Assembly: GCA_040507005.1 (NCBI GenBank)
Contig: JBEVVS010000001.1
Location: 3,699 to 67,698, forward strand
Length of the DNA stretch: 64,000 nt
DNA from: Thiodiazotropha sp040507005
GTDB lineage: Bacteria > Pseudomonadota > Gammaproteobacteria > Chromatiales > Chromatiaceae
Reading direction: 5' to 3'
Every line of letters begins with the position of its first letter. Position 1 is the first letter of the stretch. This document shows, in pieces, positions 34,458 through 44,448 of the stretch. Both the position numbers and the translations under genes were made by a program. The notes below the pieces were generated by a model. It was not told the origin of the DNA. It saw only the letters and a program-made list of their open reading frames with translations, and did no database searches.

Positions 34458-35450
34458 TCAAACCGGCTTGCCACACTGAATGCAGAACTTGTTGCCGGGC
34501 AAGATCGGATTGCCACAGTAGATACAGAATGTATTTTTACTCGGCTGCTTGATCGACCCGCTGGGTGAAAAGTTCTTCGACATCTCCTTGATCAGGAGAT
34601 CGACACCGTTATGAAAAAAAGGCTCTTCCGGGATCGGGATTGCATTTCTGTACGCTAGAGATTTCAGCCCTTCAGGCAACTCCTCTTCATCAGGCATGAT
34701 GCCATTCTTGACTAGCACCGGTATCACCGGTATCTCCTTCTTCAAGGCGGTCTCTATCTCCACCCGAAGGTGATCGTTGTGCAGATCCAGCCGGCGTTCA
34801 CCTTTCTTATTTTTGGCTGCCGACCATTTGTCACCAATTATCGCCACAAGCATGCTGCATTGGTCGATGGTCTTGTTGATGTGTTTGCGAAAATCCACCC
34901 CTGCTGGTATGGAGTCAACATCTCTAAAAATCGCCTGCTTGCCAAATTCACTGTTCAGCCTGTCACATATTCTGCCGGTTATCTCTCTGCTATCCTCACG
35001 GCGATAGGAGATAAAGACTGTGCAGGCCTTTCTATGGGTCTGTGTCTCTCGATAGGGCTCGCGGCTTGTTTTCGGTTTTTGCGGAGTCAATTTTGGAGCA
35101 GAGTATCCCACAGGCTGCACGTACAGGTATTGTTTGGGATTGATCAAGGAGTTGAGTGATTTTTCTATACCCTTCAAGGTAAACGCCTCTTTTATGTTCT
35201 CAGGCGATCGATCACCACACTCCAGGTCGAGGGTTTGATCAGGTTCAAGCTCAATTTGCAGGGGTTGGCTTTTATAGAGATCAACCTTTACACCGATGGC
35301 ATGTACACCGCTGGGAATTTTGAACTGTTTTGTCTCCCCCGACTTGATCTTGCCCACCACAGTGTCATCGATTGTGATTGCGAATTGTCGTATCTGATAT
35401 GAGTTTGTTTTATTTCTTTTTAAAGATATGTAGGCAGCTGGTTTATTCAT
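34458..35450 (-). CDS. TIR-domain protein with N-terminal beta domain and C-terminal zinc ribbon
   Basis: 330 residues from ATG 35450 (GAAGGG upstream); the longer frame from GTG 35486 would overlap the previous gene. Order: N-terminal beta-sandwich-like region (about 1-90, PEGA-like pattern with FKIPSGVHAIGVKVDLY), a proline/charged linker, a TIR domain (about 145-275: TVFISYRREDSREITGRI, FRDVDSIPAGVDF, SMLVAIIGDKW, LRVEIETALKKEIPVIPVLV) and a C-terminal zinc ribbon (CIYCGN and CIQCGK). The Glu in VEIETAL lies where NAD-cleaving TIR proteins carry their catalytic residue. TIR proteins often serve in antiphage defence or signalling. It is cotranscribed with a zinc-ribbon membrane protein just upstream. 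No other defence genes are adjacent. Confidence 0.85.
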   Translation of the reverse strand: MNKPAAYISLKRNKTNSYQIRQFAITIDDTVVGKIKSGETKQFKIPSGVHAIGVKVDLYKSQPLQIELEPDQTLDLECGDRSPENIKEAFTLKGIEKSLNSLINPKQYLYVQPVGYSAPKLTPQKPKTSREPYRETQTHRKACTVFISYRREDSREITGRICDRLNSEFGKQAIFRDVDSIPAGVDFRKHINKTIDQCSMLVAIIGDKWSAAKNKKGERRLDLHNDHLRVEIETALKKEIPVIPVLVKNGIMPDEEELPEGLKSLAYRNAIPIPEEPFFHNGVDLLIKEMSKNFSPSGSIKQPSKNTFCIYCGNPILPGNKFCIQCGKPV

Positions 35451-35472
35451 CCTAATGCCCTTCGCAATTGAC

Positions 35473-35802
35473 TTAGTAATCACCACTGATAATCATATAG
35501 AAAACTATGATGCCGATGCTTCCAAACAGCCAAAGCTTACCTACATCCTTTTTCTCTTCAGACTCACCTTGTACAAGATAGATAATACCCATGATCATGC
35601 CAATAAAGGGTATCAGCAGTGAACCGGCCAGTATTCCATACTTCATCCCATCCGAGACTGCTTTAGGTTCACTGCCGATTTCAACCACAGATCCGCCATG
35701 ACTATCCTCTGTAGCGCCGGTTTGGCCTGTGAGCTGATGCCTGCAGTTGCCGCAGAACCTCGCACCATCTGGATTTTCAGTTCCACATTTGGGACAAAAC
35801 AT
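35473..35802 (-). CDS. Zinc-ribbon membrane protein (109 aa)
   Basis: 109 residues from ATG 35802, preceded by AGGAGAG; the longer frame to 35844 is discounted. The N-terminus is a zinc ribbon (MFCPKCGTENPDGARFCGNCR, two CxxC pairs), followed by a flexible linker and two membrane helices (about 53-75 and 87-105). The ribbon resembles that at the C-terminus of the TIR protein that follows after 22 bases on the same strand. The two may be partners, with this one as the membrane anchor or sensor. The function is unknown. Confidence 0.75.
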   Translation of the reverse strand: MFCPKCGTENPDGARFCGNCRHQLTGQTGATEDSHGGSVVEIGSEPKAVSDGMKYGILAGSLLIPFIGMIMGIIYLVQGESEEKKDVGKLWLFGSIGIIVFYMIISGDY

Positions 35803-36143
35803 GTCTGACTCTCCTCTAGCAGTGATTTTATTCTTCTCCAGCAACCTGGGTGATAGCTTAGGTGCTGTATGCCTGTATCTGTTTACAGCCTATAATGCTT
35901 GAAAATTTAATCTTAATAAAATTGTAGACTAATGCCTATAGATTTCATCACTATACGGGCCATTGTTATAGTTAATTTTGCCACTGGATCATAGGTATTT
36001 TTACCACCGGGAGTAACGCTGCGGACGACCGTCGATCTGCCTCCCGCCTTCAGATCACCTAGCGAAAGGCACAAAAAATATAGACTTTTTATGCTGCATG
36101 GTTTTTTGCTTGGCAGTTGTGTTCAATTAAACACACAATCAAC
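35803..36143. other. Non-coding stretch, no gene recognised
   Basis: About 340 bases, AT-rich near 35880-35960, containing the 5' region of the TIR pair. No RNA gene or repeat seen; no obvious terminator for the TIR pair lies in it, since both flanking operons end or start on the minus strand here. Confidence 0.35.
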
Positions 36144-38897
36144 CTAGGGATAATCCGTATCGCAGTTGTAATAGAAGGAATCATCCAGATCAACAGACAA
36201 CACCAGGGTGCGGATGTCAGCCTGCAGGGCATCGGTGCAAACCGAATCGGGATTGTTTTGATAGGATGTCAGATACTCGGCATTGAGTACCGGCTTGCCG
36301 GCGGCGATGAAAGGCTGCAGGAGGTGACACTCACTATATTCATGACACTGCTCGTTGACCATCAGGTCCACATAGTCGATAAGCTCATTCACCTGGTCCA
36401 GGTCGTTTTTCAAGGCCACGGCCAATCCCCGCTCATGGGCGGCATTGAAGAGGTTGCGATTGAATGCCAGCTGATCACTGGCATTCAGGGTAAATCCGCT
36501 GCTCTCCTGGTAGCCGTTCATGTTGTCAGGCTCAACACCGTCACAACCCTTGCTGAGCGCCAGATCCAGCCTGGCCAGCATAATTGAAAATACAGCGGTT
36601 GAACGAATGTCCAGCCATCGCTCATTGGCATAACCGCTCAAGGTATTGCCCAGGTCCGGGGCTTGAAAATCAGCGGCGTCATCACGCCAATCCTCGAAAC
36701 TTCCTGCGGAAAAATAGCAAAGCACCCGCCGTCCACCGGCCTGCAGGCTGGCGATTTGTGCAGCCGAGGTGTCAAACAGATCGACGTCATAGAGATCCAC
36801 CGGGTAACCGGTGTTCAGCACACCCTGCAGTTGCCAGGCCCAAGTCGTATCGACCCCGGGGCGATACCAGTTTCCCGAGGTTAGCGGACTGACATTGGCA
36901 TCCAGTGTTGTCAGGTCATTCGTGGCTATTGCACTCTCGCTCAGTAACTGATCTGCCAGTTCATTGATGTACTCTTCGATCGCGGTATAGCCGGAAGGCA
37001 TGACGTTGTTATGGTCATCGAGAGCATTGGACAGACCATGATCGTTTTCCCAAACATCCGGCATACCATCGTTATCCGAATCTGTTGGCGGGGCTGCAGC
37101 CGACAATCCCTGCATCAGATCCGATGGTATACGCGCACCCCAGGAACCGGTTCCATTGATGACCTCCTGCACATTTTCGCTATCGATCTGATCCCGGGGA
37201 AAGGCGCCGGCACCATTCAATACCCGATCATAGTTGGCCAGTGAATTGTTGATTGTCGCAACCGGCATGGTGAATGTGTGTTTCCGGTCAGCTCGGGCGA
37301 CACTCGAATCCCAACCCCAGTCGATATTTTCAAAACTGCTGTGGGCATAGGGGATGAGCCAGGGATTATCCACACTGCCTACAAGATCACCCGGATCGTC
37401 AACATAGTTATCTTGGAGAAAATAACTCAGCTGAGGTGAACCGCTGCCACTCAACTCATCATCGAAAAAGAACGGAAACAGGGTGTTCTCCGGACCCTGC
37501 TTGTAGTAGTTACCGATGATATTGAACTCACCCGTTGCAGGGTTATGGTGAATAAAACCGTGGCGGACATTGTAGACCAGGTTGTTAATGATCTCGGCCG
37601 GGCCGTTGGCGACGGCAGGATTGCGGTTGCCGTTGTGGGCGAATAGATTGTGGTGGATCGTGATATTGGACCCGTCAGGTCCATGAATCAGTCCATAGTT
37701 ATGCACACCTTCCCCATGACCGTCCGTATCGGCGCGAGAAATGGTCGACCACTGGACGGTCACATCGGTCGCCGAGAAAAGATCGAAGGTTTCGTCCACC
37801 CCACCTGAGACGGAGATGTGATCGAATATCAGATTGGCGCTTCTGGAACACTGAATGCCATCGTACTGATTACCGGCTATGTCCGGATTGGTTGAATGGT
37901 CGGCCCGAACCCGAAGGTGCCGTACAATGATGTTGTCAGGTGGATTGCTGTATTGGCATGTCAGCCGTCCATGAATCGTAATACCGGCCCCAGGCGCTGT
38001 CTGACCGGCGATGGTCACATCCCCATAAGGGATCAGAATATCCCCTTCGATAACCCCACTGACCTGGAAAACGATGATGCGGGGCGCATCGATGTCCAAA
38101 GCCGCCTGCAGACTTCCGGCACCGCTTTGATTGAGATTGGTGACCTTGATCACCTGGCCGTTGCGGCCACCACTGGCATTGGCGCCAAAGCCCTCGGCGG
38201 AGGGGAACGCCTTCACCGTGACAGGCTCGGTATTGACAGGTACCGAGACGGATAGAGCATCGGACGAGGTGCTGTTCCCAGCGGCATCAAAAGCGACCAC
38301 ATGATAGAGGTAGTCACTGGCCGGGTTTACTGTTTGATCCACGTAGGATGTGGACGCGGTGGTACCGACAGCGGCACCGTCGCGCATAATCTGATAGTGG
38401 TCTATTCCAACATTGTCAGAGGCGGCACTCCAGGTCAGTGTCACTGTCATGGTGGTGCTGGATGCATCAAGGCCCGTGACTGCGCCAGGGGCCTCAACAT
38501 CGATGCCGGCATTTGAGTTTGCTGGAACGGAAACCGGGATAGAGGAAGAAGATGAACCATTGCCAGCGGCATCGTATGCGACTACCGAATAAGTATAGTC
38601 GGTCTCTTCACTCACCGAGCTATCTGTAAAAGTAGTGGCTTGCGTGGTACCGAGTACCACACCGTTTCGAGTAATCTGATAATAATCCACGCCCACATTG
38701 TCGCTGGCAGCACTCCAGGCCAGGGTCACGGACTGGAAGGTGGTTGTGCTTGTTACATTTGCAACCGCTGTTGGCGCTTCGGTATCAGGATTGTTCTGAT
38801 TCGATGTTGTGTCGCTGTCATCTCCCGACCCGCAAGAGACCAGGAAACAGCACAATATCAGGAAGCGAAAGGACCTGAGGGAGTGAAACATACGCAT
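36144..38897 (-). CDS. Lipoprotein with two Fn3 domains, pectate-lyase-like helix and GH114 domain
   Basis: About 917 residues from ATG 38897. Lipoprotein signal ends FLVSCGSG (lipobox with Cys about 22). Two Fn3 domains (about 45-130 and 138-225), each with the VTLTWSAASDNVG core, and linker repeats of Ser/Asp. A pectate-lyase-like parallel beta-helix (about 230-640) begins FPSAEGFGANASGGRNG and includes DHISVSGGVDETFD and HHNLFAHNGNRNPA, as in PL1-type enzymes. An acidic DSDNDGMPDVWE segment (calcium-binding-like) precedes a GH114 endo-alpha-1,4-polygalactosaminidase domain (about 680-915: WAWQLQG, LCYFSAGSFEDWR, GCDGVEPDNMNGY). Predicted activity: cleavage of uronic-acid or galactosamine polymers at the cell surface. 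I infer degradation of a host mucus or its own biofilm polymer. Confidence 0.8.
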   Translation of the reverse strand: MRMFHSLRSFRFLILCCFLVSCGSGDDSDTTSNQNNPDTEAPTAVANVTSTTTFQSVTLAWSAASDNVGVDYYQITRNGVVLGTTQATTFTDSSVSEETDYTYSVVAYDAAGNGSSSSSIPVSVPANSNAGIDVEAPGAVTGLDASSTTMTVTLTWSAASDNVGIDHYQIMRDGAAVGTTASTSYVDQTVNPASDYLYHVVAFDAAGNSTSSDALSVSVPVNTEPVTVKAFPSAEGFGANASGGRNGQVIKVTNLNQSGAGSLQAALDIDAPRIIVFQVSGVIEGDILIPYGDVTIAGQTAPGAGITIHGRLTCQYSNPPDNIIVRHLRVRADHSTNPDIAGNQYDGIQCSRSANLIFDHISVSGGVDETFDLFSATDVTVQWSTISRADTDGHGEGVHNYGLIHGPDGSNITIHHNLFAHNGNRNPAVANGPAEIINNLVYNVRHGFIHHNPATGEFNIIGNYYKQGPENTLFPFFFDDELSGSGSPQLSYFLQDNYVDDPGDLVGSVDNPWLIPYAHSSFENIDWGWDSSVARADRKHTFTMPVATINNSLANYDRVLNGAGAFPRDQIDSENVQEVINGTGSWGARIPSDLMQGLSAAAPPTDSDNDGMPDVWENDHGLSNALDDHNNVMPSGYTAIEEYINELADQLLSESAIATNDLTTLDANVSPLTSGNWYRPGVDTTWAWQLQGVLNTGYPVDLYDVDLFDTSAAQIASLQAGGRRVLCYFSAGSFEDWRDDAADFQAPDLGNTLSGYANERWLDIRSTAVFSIMLARLDLALSKGCDGVEPDNMNGYQESSGFTLNASDQLAFNRNLFNAAHERGLAVALKNDLDQVNELIDYVDLMVNEQCHEYSECHLLQPFIAAGKPVLNAEYLTSYQNNPDSVCTDALQADIRTLVLSVDLDDSFYYNCDTDYP

Positions 38898-39032
38898 GTC
38901 ACCAAACCTATCCATAGGATAGAGAGAGGATATTAGTATTGGGTAAGTCGAGACAACGCATCAACCTTGATTATGGGAACGCGTTCACTTCTTGGAATAA
39001 GAGTAACGATTAAAGCAGCTGGGAAAGGCAAA

Positions 39033-41492
39033 CTACAGAATGAGAGACTTTATTATTGAACTACTCCGCAGCAGTTGGGTGAAATCATCCTCGTTGATTG
39101 GCTGGCTGAACAGATAACCTTGTGCATACTCGCACTGCAAATCCCGCAAACAATTGAGTTGATCCTCGGTTTCCACACCCTCCGCCACCACTTCAAGCCC
39201 GATGCCATGGGCCATCAATATAGAGGCATTCACCAGTTCGTAATCCGCCGGATCCACATTTAGATCGTTGATGAAACTCCGATCCACCTTTAACACGTCG
39301 AACGGATATTTACGCAGATAACTCAGTGAGGAGTAACCCGTGCCAAAATCGTCCATACCCAGACTAATACCGGATTTATGCAAACGCTCCAGCGCCTGTT
39401 CGATATCCTGCTGCCCGCTCATCAGTACCCCTTCGGTGATCTCCAACACCAGGGCATCTGCTTTCAAGCCGCTGCTTTGCAGAAGATCAGCAATGAAATC
39501 CACCAGGCCGGCGTCACGCAGCTGTCGTGGTGACAGGTTGATGGCTATCTTGAAATCATGTTCGATCAATTCACCCCAACGCTGGGCATTGTACACCGCC
39601 TGTTGCAGTACAAATCTGCCGATACCCAGAATTACCCCTGTCTGTTCTGCAATGGGAATGAACTCTTCGGGTGATACAGATCCAAGGGCAGGGTTGTTCC
39701 AGCGCAGCAGGGCCTCGGCTGCAACTATCCTGTTGTTCTGCAACGCCACCACCGGTTGGTAGACCACCGAGAACTCCTGTCGCTCCTGTGCGCCATGTAA
39801 CTGCTCCTCCACTTCCAAACTCCGGGAGATATTCAGATTCATCTCGCTGGTGTAAAAATTGAATGTGTTTCTGCCCTGCTCCTTGGAGTGATACATGGCG
39901 GTATCGGCGTTGCGCAGCAGTTCTGTGGGAGTCATGCCGTCGCTGGGATAGACAGCAATGCCGATGCTGGTGGTCACTACCAACTCCCTTTCATCCAGCT
40001 TAAAGGGACGCCGGAATTGCGCTATCAGGCTACTCGCCACCTTCTTGGCATCGGCAAGCTCAGCCAGATTGCGCAACAACACCACAAATTCGTCACCACC
40101 CAGGCGGCAGACACTGTCACCGTCACGTACTGCCGACTGCAGACGATCGGAAGCCTGGACCAACAATCGGTCGCCGGTTTCGTGGCCCAGGGTATCGTTG
40201 ACCCGCTTGAAACCGTCCAGGTCGAGGAACAGTATGGCAACCTTGCATGAATCTCTCGACGCCTCTTTGAGCAGTTGCGCCAAACGGTCCATGGCGAGGA
40301 AACGGTTTGGCAAGCCGGTCAAACCGTCATAGTGGGCCTGTTTTAGGATATGGGCTTCCTGGCGTTTCTTTTCGGTGATATCCACATGAGTTCCGACGAT
40401 ACGGACTGCATCTCCCTGAGTGTCACGAACCAGAAAGGCACGGGATAGGATATCCACCCAATGACCATGCTTGTGTCGCATCTTGAACTCGATATGAAAG
40501 TTATCCCGCTTTCCCTTGATGTAGTCGTTCAACATCTCCCATGAGCGTGCACGATCACTTTCCTCAACCAACTCCTCCCAGGTGGAAATATCGTTGCCCA
40601 GCTCGTGGTTTTCATATCCCAGCATGCTCTTCCAACGGGGCGAGTAGTAGATATCGTTGCTCAGGAGATTCCAGTCATAAACACCATCGTTGGCACCCCG
40701 CATCGCCAGTTCGAAACGCTCCTCGCTCTTGCGTAGCGCGGATTCCACCAGCTCCCTTCCTGCGATCTCCTTGCTGAGTTCGCTGTTTTTGTCCTCCAAT
40801 TCAAGAGTGCGTGCCTTGATGACGCTTTCCCGGTTCTTGATCTCATCACCTAGATCCTCGATCAGTTTGCTGTTCTCTATCTGCAGCCTGATGTTATCCA
40901 TGAGGTTGCGATTAATGTTACGGGTGAACAGTGTGGTCATAACCAGGTAGACGAGGGTTGCGACGGCCAGGGCATTGTGTCCCGCATCGCCGTAGGCAAA
41001 CAGGGTACCGGTGAGCGTCAGCACCTGTGGATAGGCGTAGGCCACAAAAGCGGGAATATATACCGACAGGATCACCACGGCGGATGCAACAATGCCAAAC
41101 AACAGCATACATAAAGCAATGGCGATTGTTAGGTTATCGGCAAGATAGATATAAGGGAAGATCAGACTCCAGGCGACACCCACCAGCAGACAGCCGATCA
41201 GATAGCTGCGTTGCCATTGCACGGTTGTCCTCGATTGGGGTTTTCGCTTCCGCCTCAGCCATAACACCAGGCGGTAACTGGCTGCAGCTAACAGGGCCAG
41301 AAGCCATATTTCCAAAACGCCGGTATCGAGATTCGACTTTAATAAGAAGTAAAAGAGTAAGGCAACAGAATAGACTGTTATATTTGAGATGGGTGCCTGC
41401 TGATAGAGTATCCGAGTCTGCTCTTCAGTAATCAGCCGCTTGACACTATCTTGCTGTTCGCTTTGGTTGTTCGGCATGGACCGTTTGGCCAT
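39033..41492 (-). CDS. Membrane PAS-GGDEF-EAL cyclic-di-GMP enzyme
   Basis: About 819 residues from ATG 41492. Six transmembrane helices in the N-terminal region (about 40-185, MASE-like), a coiled linker, a PAS domain (about 265-385, YSPRWKSMLGYENHELG), then GGDEF (about 395-555, intact CRLGGDEFVVLL) and EAL (about 570-815, EALLRWNNP, DDFGTGYSSLSYL, EGVETEDQL). Both output motifs look catalytically intact, so it could make and break c-di-GMP. It sits alone after the GH114 lipoprotein gene, both on the minus strand, with 117 bases between. Probably controls biofilm or surface behaviour. Confidence 0.92.
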   Translation of the reverse strand: MAKRSMPNNQSEQQDSVKRLITEEQTRILYQQAPISNITVYSVALLFYFLLKSNLDTGVLEIWLLALLAAASYRLVLWLRRKRKPQSRTTVQWQRSYLIGCLLVGVAWSLIFPYIYLADNLTIAIALCMLLFGIVASAVVILSVYIPAFVAYAYPQVLTLTGTLFAYGDAGHNALAVATLVYLVMTTLFTRNINRNLMDNIRLQIENSKLIEDLGDEIKNRESVIKARTLELEDKNSELSKEIAGRELVESALRKSEERFELAMRGANDGVYDWNLLSNDIYYSPRWKSMLGYENHELGNDISTWEELVEESDRARSWEMLNDYIKGKRDNFHIEFKMRHKHGHWVDILSRAFLVRDTQGDAVRIVGTHVDITEKKRQEAHILKQAHYDGLTGLPNRFLAMDRLAQLLKEASRDSCKVAILFLDLDGFKRVNDTLGHETGDRLLVQASDRLQSAVRDGDSVCRLGGDEFVVLLRNLAELADAKKVASSLIAQFRRPFKLDERELVVTTSIGIAVYPSDGMTPTELLRNADTAMYHSKEQGRNTFNFYTSEMNLNISRSLEVEEQLHGAQERQEFSVVYQPVVALQNNRIVAAEALLRWNNPALGSVSPEEFIPIAEQTGVILGIGRFVLQQAVYNAQRWGELIEHDFKIAINLSPRQLRDAGLVDFIADLLQSSGLKADALVLEITEGVLMSGQQDIEQALERLHKSGISLGMDDFGTGYSSLSYLRKYPFDVLKVDRSFINDLNVDPADYELVNASILMAHGIGLEVVAEGVETEDQLNCLRDLQCEYAQGYLFSQPINEDDFTQLLRSSSIIKSLIL

Positions 41493-41501
41493 GATGGTCA
41501 C

Positions 41502-42061
41502 CCGATATTAGTTTTTTTACTAGGTGGCGTTAGAGATAACGCACATTCAGTATAGCAGTACAGATGGCAAGCTGCTTAACAGCCGTTGCCAAAATCATCG
41601 CCAAACGCCTGCGTCTATGTATGACTTAAATTCCTTACAATATTCGACCTCACCAAGCATCTAGACCACCATCCGGCATAAAAGTCGGTGGCATCTTAAG
41701 ATTAATGAATCTTACTCATTAACCGCCTTACTCCATTCGTCCCTGATGTTGGCGCATCATGTAAATTAAAAATATTGTTTGTGACTGGTAGCTGTGCGGG
41801 GTGCGCTGGCAACTGAGCATATTGCCGGCTCTTATTGCCGTTGATCCCGCCATCACAAAGATCGCGACATGCAACATTAGAAGCGATTCTCGCTCAACAG
41901 ATTAGGACGTGAAATAGATTGGAAGGCGGCCTCCTGCGCGTAGAATGAAATCCATCTATTCACAAGAATAACAGAGACCAATGGAATAGTTAAGTCATCG
42001 GTCTACAGACAAAACCACAAATGAAGTCTCGCGCTTCGTCCACTCGTAACGTGAACTGTTG
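41502..42061. other. Non-coding stretch, 560 bases
   Basis: No supported gene. A short inverted repeat (TAAGATT-AATG-AATCTTA near 41697-41714) lies in it with no T-run. The left part would hold the promoter of the GGDEF-EAL gene and the right part the end of the lipoprotein gene. Confidence 0.4.
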
Positions 42062-42595
42062 TTATGTCGCCAACACCAACTCGGCAATCTCACCCAACGC
42101 CTCTCTGATCTCATCGATGGATGGCGGTTCCGCCCGTGACAAGTCGTCGAAGGCGCCCCGACAGGTGATGCGCATGACATCGGGCTGCTGCTCCGAGCTC
42201 AACCAGAGATGGTAACCATGGGTGACGATAGGTGATCCACGATCGATTTCCACAGCAAAGAATCTTGGCTGATTGTCAGGATTGCGCACCACCTCCGCGG
42301 TCAATCGCTGCACCTTTTTTACCACGAAGGTGTCGGGCTCTATCAGTTGCACCCTATCGCTCAGTTTATCCACTTCGAAATTGCAGTTGCTGCGGTAACG
42401 GTCGAAGTCGCCAATGGACATCGGCCTGCCCCGTTGCAAAAAAGTGCGCGTGGTGCCGGGTTCGATTGCCACCTGTTCCATTAACACAACCTTGCTGCCG
42501 ATTGGCGGCAGATTGTAAGGGTAAGCAAGGTCGTCACTGACCATATAGGATTGGGTGCAGGCGGAGAGCGGCAGCAGTAGCATTATCCAACGCAT
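42062..42595 (-). CDS. Hypothetical lipoprotein
   Basis: About 177 residues from ATG 42595. Signal: MRWIMLLLPLSAC, lipobox LSAC, so probably outer-membrane anchored (residue after Cys is Thr, not Asp). The body has beta-rich character (VVLMEQVAIEPGTTRTFLQRG, YNLPPIGSKV) and Cys pair SNCNFE and RITCRGA, possibly a disulfide. No recognised family. It precedes nothing on its strand; the RNB ribonuclease gene upstream on the same strand ends 42 bases away, so cotranscription is possible. Confidence 0.6.
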   Translation of the reverse strand: MRWIMLLLPLSACTQSYMVSDDLAYPYNLPPIGSKVVLMEQVAIEPGTTRTFLQRGRPMSIGDFDRYRSNCNFEVDKLSDRVQLIEPDTFVVKKVQRLTAEVVRNPDNQPRFFAVEIDRGSPIVTHGYHLWLSSEQQPDVMRITCRGAFDDLSRAEPPSIDEIREALGEIAELVLAT

Positions 42596-42636
42596 GGCTA
42601 TCACCTCATTCAATCAGTAAGACAGCGTTATAGCTG

Positions 42637-44448
42637 TCAGATGACCCGGAAATAACAACTCAGATCGGGGATGTCGATCTCCCGGGGTTTGAGTCTGACC
42701 CTGTCGTTCAAACCTGCATCGCCACGGATACGCAGCTTGGCCTCCATGGCTATCGAGGGCAGCAACACCGTTGCCCGTTCCCCCTCCTTGGCAACGATTA
42801 CCGCCTCACCCTGCCAATCGGGATTGTCACGCAAGTAGATCAGACGCCAATGATCGTTTGACACCCGTTCGGTCTTGCGGTTCGCCATACTGCCCATCTC
42901 GGACTGGGCGACCCGTTCGGAGATCAGATGGATGTCGAGTACCTCGTCCCCTTTGAGATAGGCGCGTAATTGTTGGTGGGTCAACAGGTCGGAGTAGCGG
43001 CGTAACGGGCTGGTGGACCGGGTATAGACGGCCAGACCCAATCCGGCATGGGGTTCCGCCTGGGTCTTTATCTTGGTGGGTTTGAAAAACCGCCGATAGG
43101 CATACATGCCTGCCAGGTCCTGCGGTTGTTCAAGTTGATCCGGTGGCGCCTGGGTGGCAAAGGGAATGGGTATATCCCGGGCTTGGCAGTAGAGGGCTAT
43201 GCCCTCCCCGGCCATCAGCATCAGATCGGTGATCATCTCCCTGCTCTGCAGCCTGGGAAGGGGCTCGATCGCCACCTTGCCTTCCCTGACCTTCAATTTC
43301 ACCTCCGGCAGTTGAATCGTCGCCGCCCCTGCCCGCAGGCGCCGCTGCCGATAGCACTGGCTTTTCGCCAACAGAGTAGACAAGGGCGCTTCCTTAAGGC
43401 GTTGATCCGCTGCTGCATAACTGATGCGCTCGACCCTGACCCAACTGGGGTGTATCTCCACATTTTCCACCTCTCCCTCTGCAGAGAGAGTGAAGCCAAT
43501 CGACAATGCCGGCGACTTCTGCTGCAGGCCCAGGCCGAGCTGGTCAGTCACTTCAGGGGGCAGCATGGGAATCACCCGATCGGGCAGATAGAGGTTGGCA
43601 CCACGGGCGCGGGCATCCAGATCCATCTCGCTGTCGGGGGCAACCAGGGCGGCCACATCCGCCACGTGGATCCAGATACGCTCCCCATCCAGACTGACCG
43701 CATCGTCAGGGTCCTGGTTGTCTTCATCATCGATGGCGTAAGCCGTGAGTTGAGTCAGGTCGAGACGCTGCTCCTGCGCTAGGGGTGGCACCGTATGTCC
43801 CGGTATGGACACCTCTATGCCCATGCGGCGGGGATAGGGGTTTTCGTTGGCTGGCCAGTAACCGGTCTTGAGCAACAGACGATGGGCGTTGACCGGGGTC
43901 TCCTGGATATCCAGGGCCTGCAGGATACGGCTGTTTTCACGCTTCTCCAGGGCCAGGGCTTCAACCTCGCCCAGGGTCTTGCGGTCCTCCTCGATGATCG
44001 AGGCGGATTGTAAACGCTGTATAAAACCCTCCCAGGCCTCCGCCTCGGCAGCCTTTTTAGTCCGCTCGGCGATCTCGGATGCCACCTGATCGGCGGAACG
44101 CGGCCGGATCGCTGTAGGTTCGCCCTCGAAATAGATACCCTCCGCCACCAACTCCCAGGCAGCCCAGGCCATGGCAGGGGTATAGTCGCCGAAAACCAAT
44201 TCACTCAACTCCTTGATATCGGTCTGTGCACCCTCCAGCAGCTGCCAATTCTCCTCGATCTCACCCCTTTGCGGGGTCAGTTGCTTGAGATCGCTCAGGG
44301 GTCCGGGATGCAACAGGACCACATCCTTGTCCCTGACCCGCTTGTTCTTCCCTGATTCCAGCTCGATGGTGATCTTATCCGTCACCTCGATGACCCGGGC
44401 CGGTCGAATCTTGTAGAGAACCAGGGCGCCTGTCGTGAATGTACTCAT
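42637..44448 (-). CDS. RNB-domain ribonuclease (RNase II family)
   Basis: 603 residues. The RNB catalytic core begins about 220 with the acidic cluster AIDDEDNQDPDDAVS (Asp ligands of Mg) and continues WIHVADVAALV, RSTSPLRRYSDLLTHQQLRAYL; a C-terminal S1-like segment follows. The N-terminal part is not the typical cold-shock pair of E. coli RNase II. It degrades RNA 3' to 5'. Related proteins occur beside ygfZ in other gammaproteobacteria. The 5' end overlaps slightly the plus-strand frame of the ygfZ ORF's long version, so the ygfZ start further in is preferred. Confidence 0.88.
   Translation of the reverse strand: MSTFTTGALVLYKIRPARVIEVTDKITIELESGKNKRVRDKDVVLLHPGPLSDLKQLTPQRGEIEENWQLLEGAQTDIKELSELVFGDYTPAMAWAAWELVAEGIYFEGEPTAIRPRSADQVASEIAERTKKAAEAEAWEGFIQRLQSASIIEEDRKTLGEVEALALEKRENSRILQALDIQETPVNAHRLLLKTGYWPANENPYPRRMGIEVSIPGHTVPPLAQEQRLDLTQLTAYAIDDEDNQDPDDAVSLDGERIWIHVADVAALVAPDSEMDLDARARGANLYLPDRVIPMLPPEVTDQLGLGLQQKSPALSIGFTLSAEGEVENVEIHPSWVRVERISYAAADQRLKEAPLSTLLAKSQCYRQRRLRAGAATIQLPEVKLKVREGKVAIEPLPRLQSREMITDLMLMAGEGIALYCQARDIPIPFATQAPPDQLEQPQDLAGMYAYRRFFKPTKIKTQAEPHAGLGLAVYTRSTSPLRRYSDLLTHQQLRAYLKGDEVLDIHLISERVAQSEMGSMANRKTERVSNDHWRLIYLRDNPDWQGEAVIVAKEGERATVLLPSIAMEAKLRIRGDAGLNDRVRLKPREIDIPDLSCYFRVI

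Noticed and set aside
41502..42061. Search for an RNA gene or riboswitch in the 560-base gap
   Set aside because: No cloverleaf, no conserved riboswitch core and no hairpin plus T-run were recognised by eye; only a weak inverted repeat was seen.
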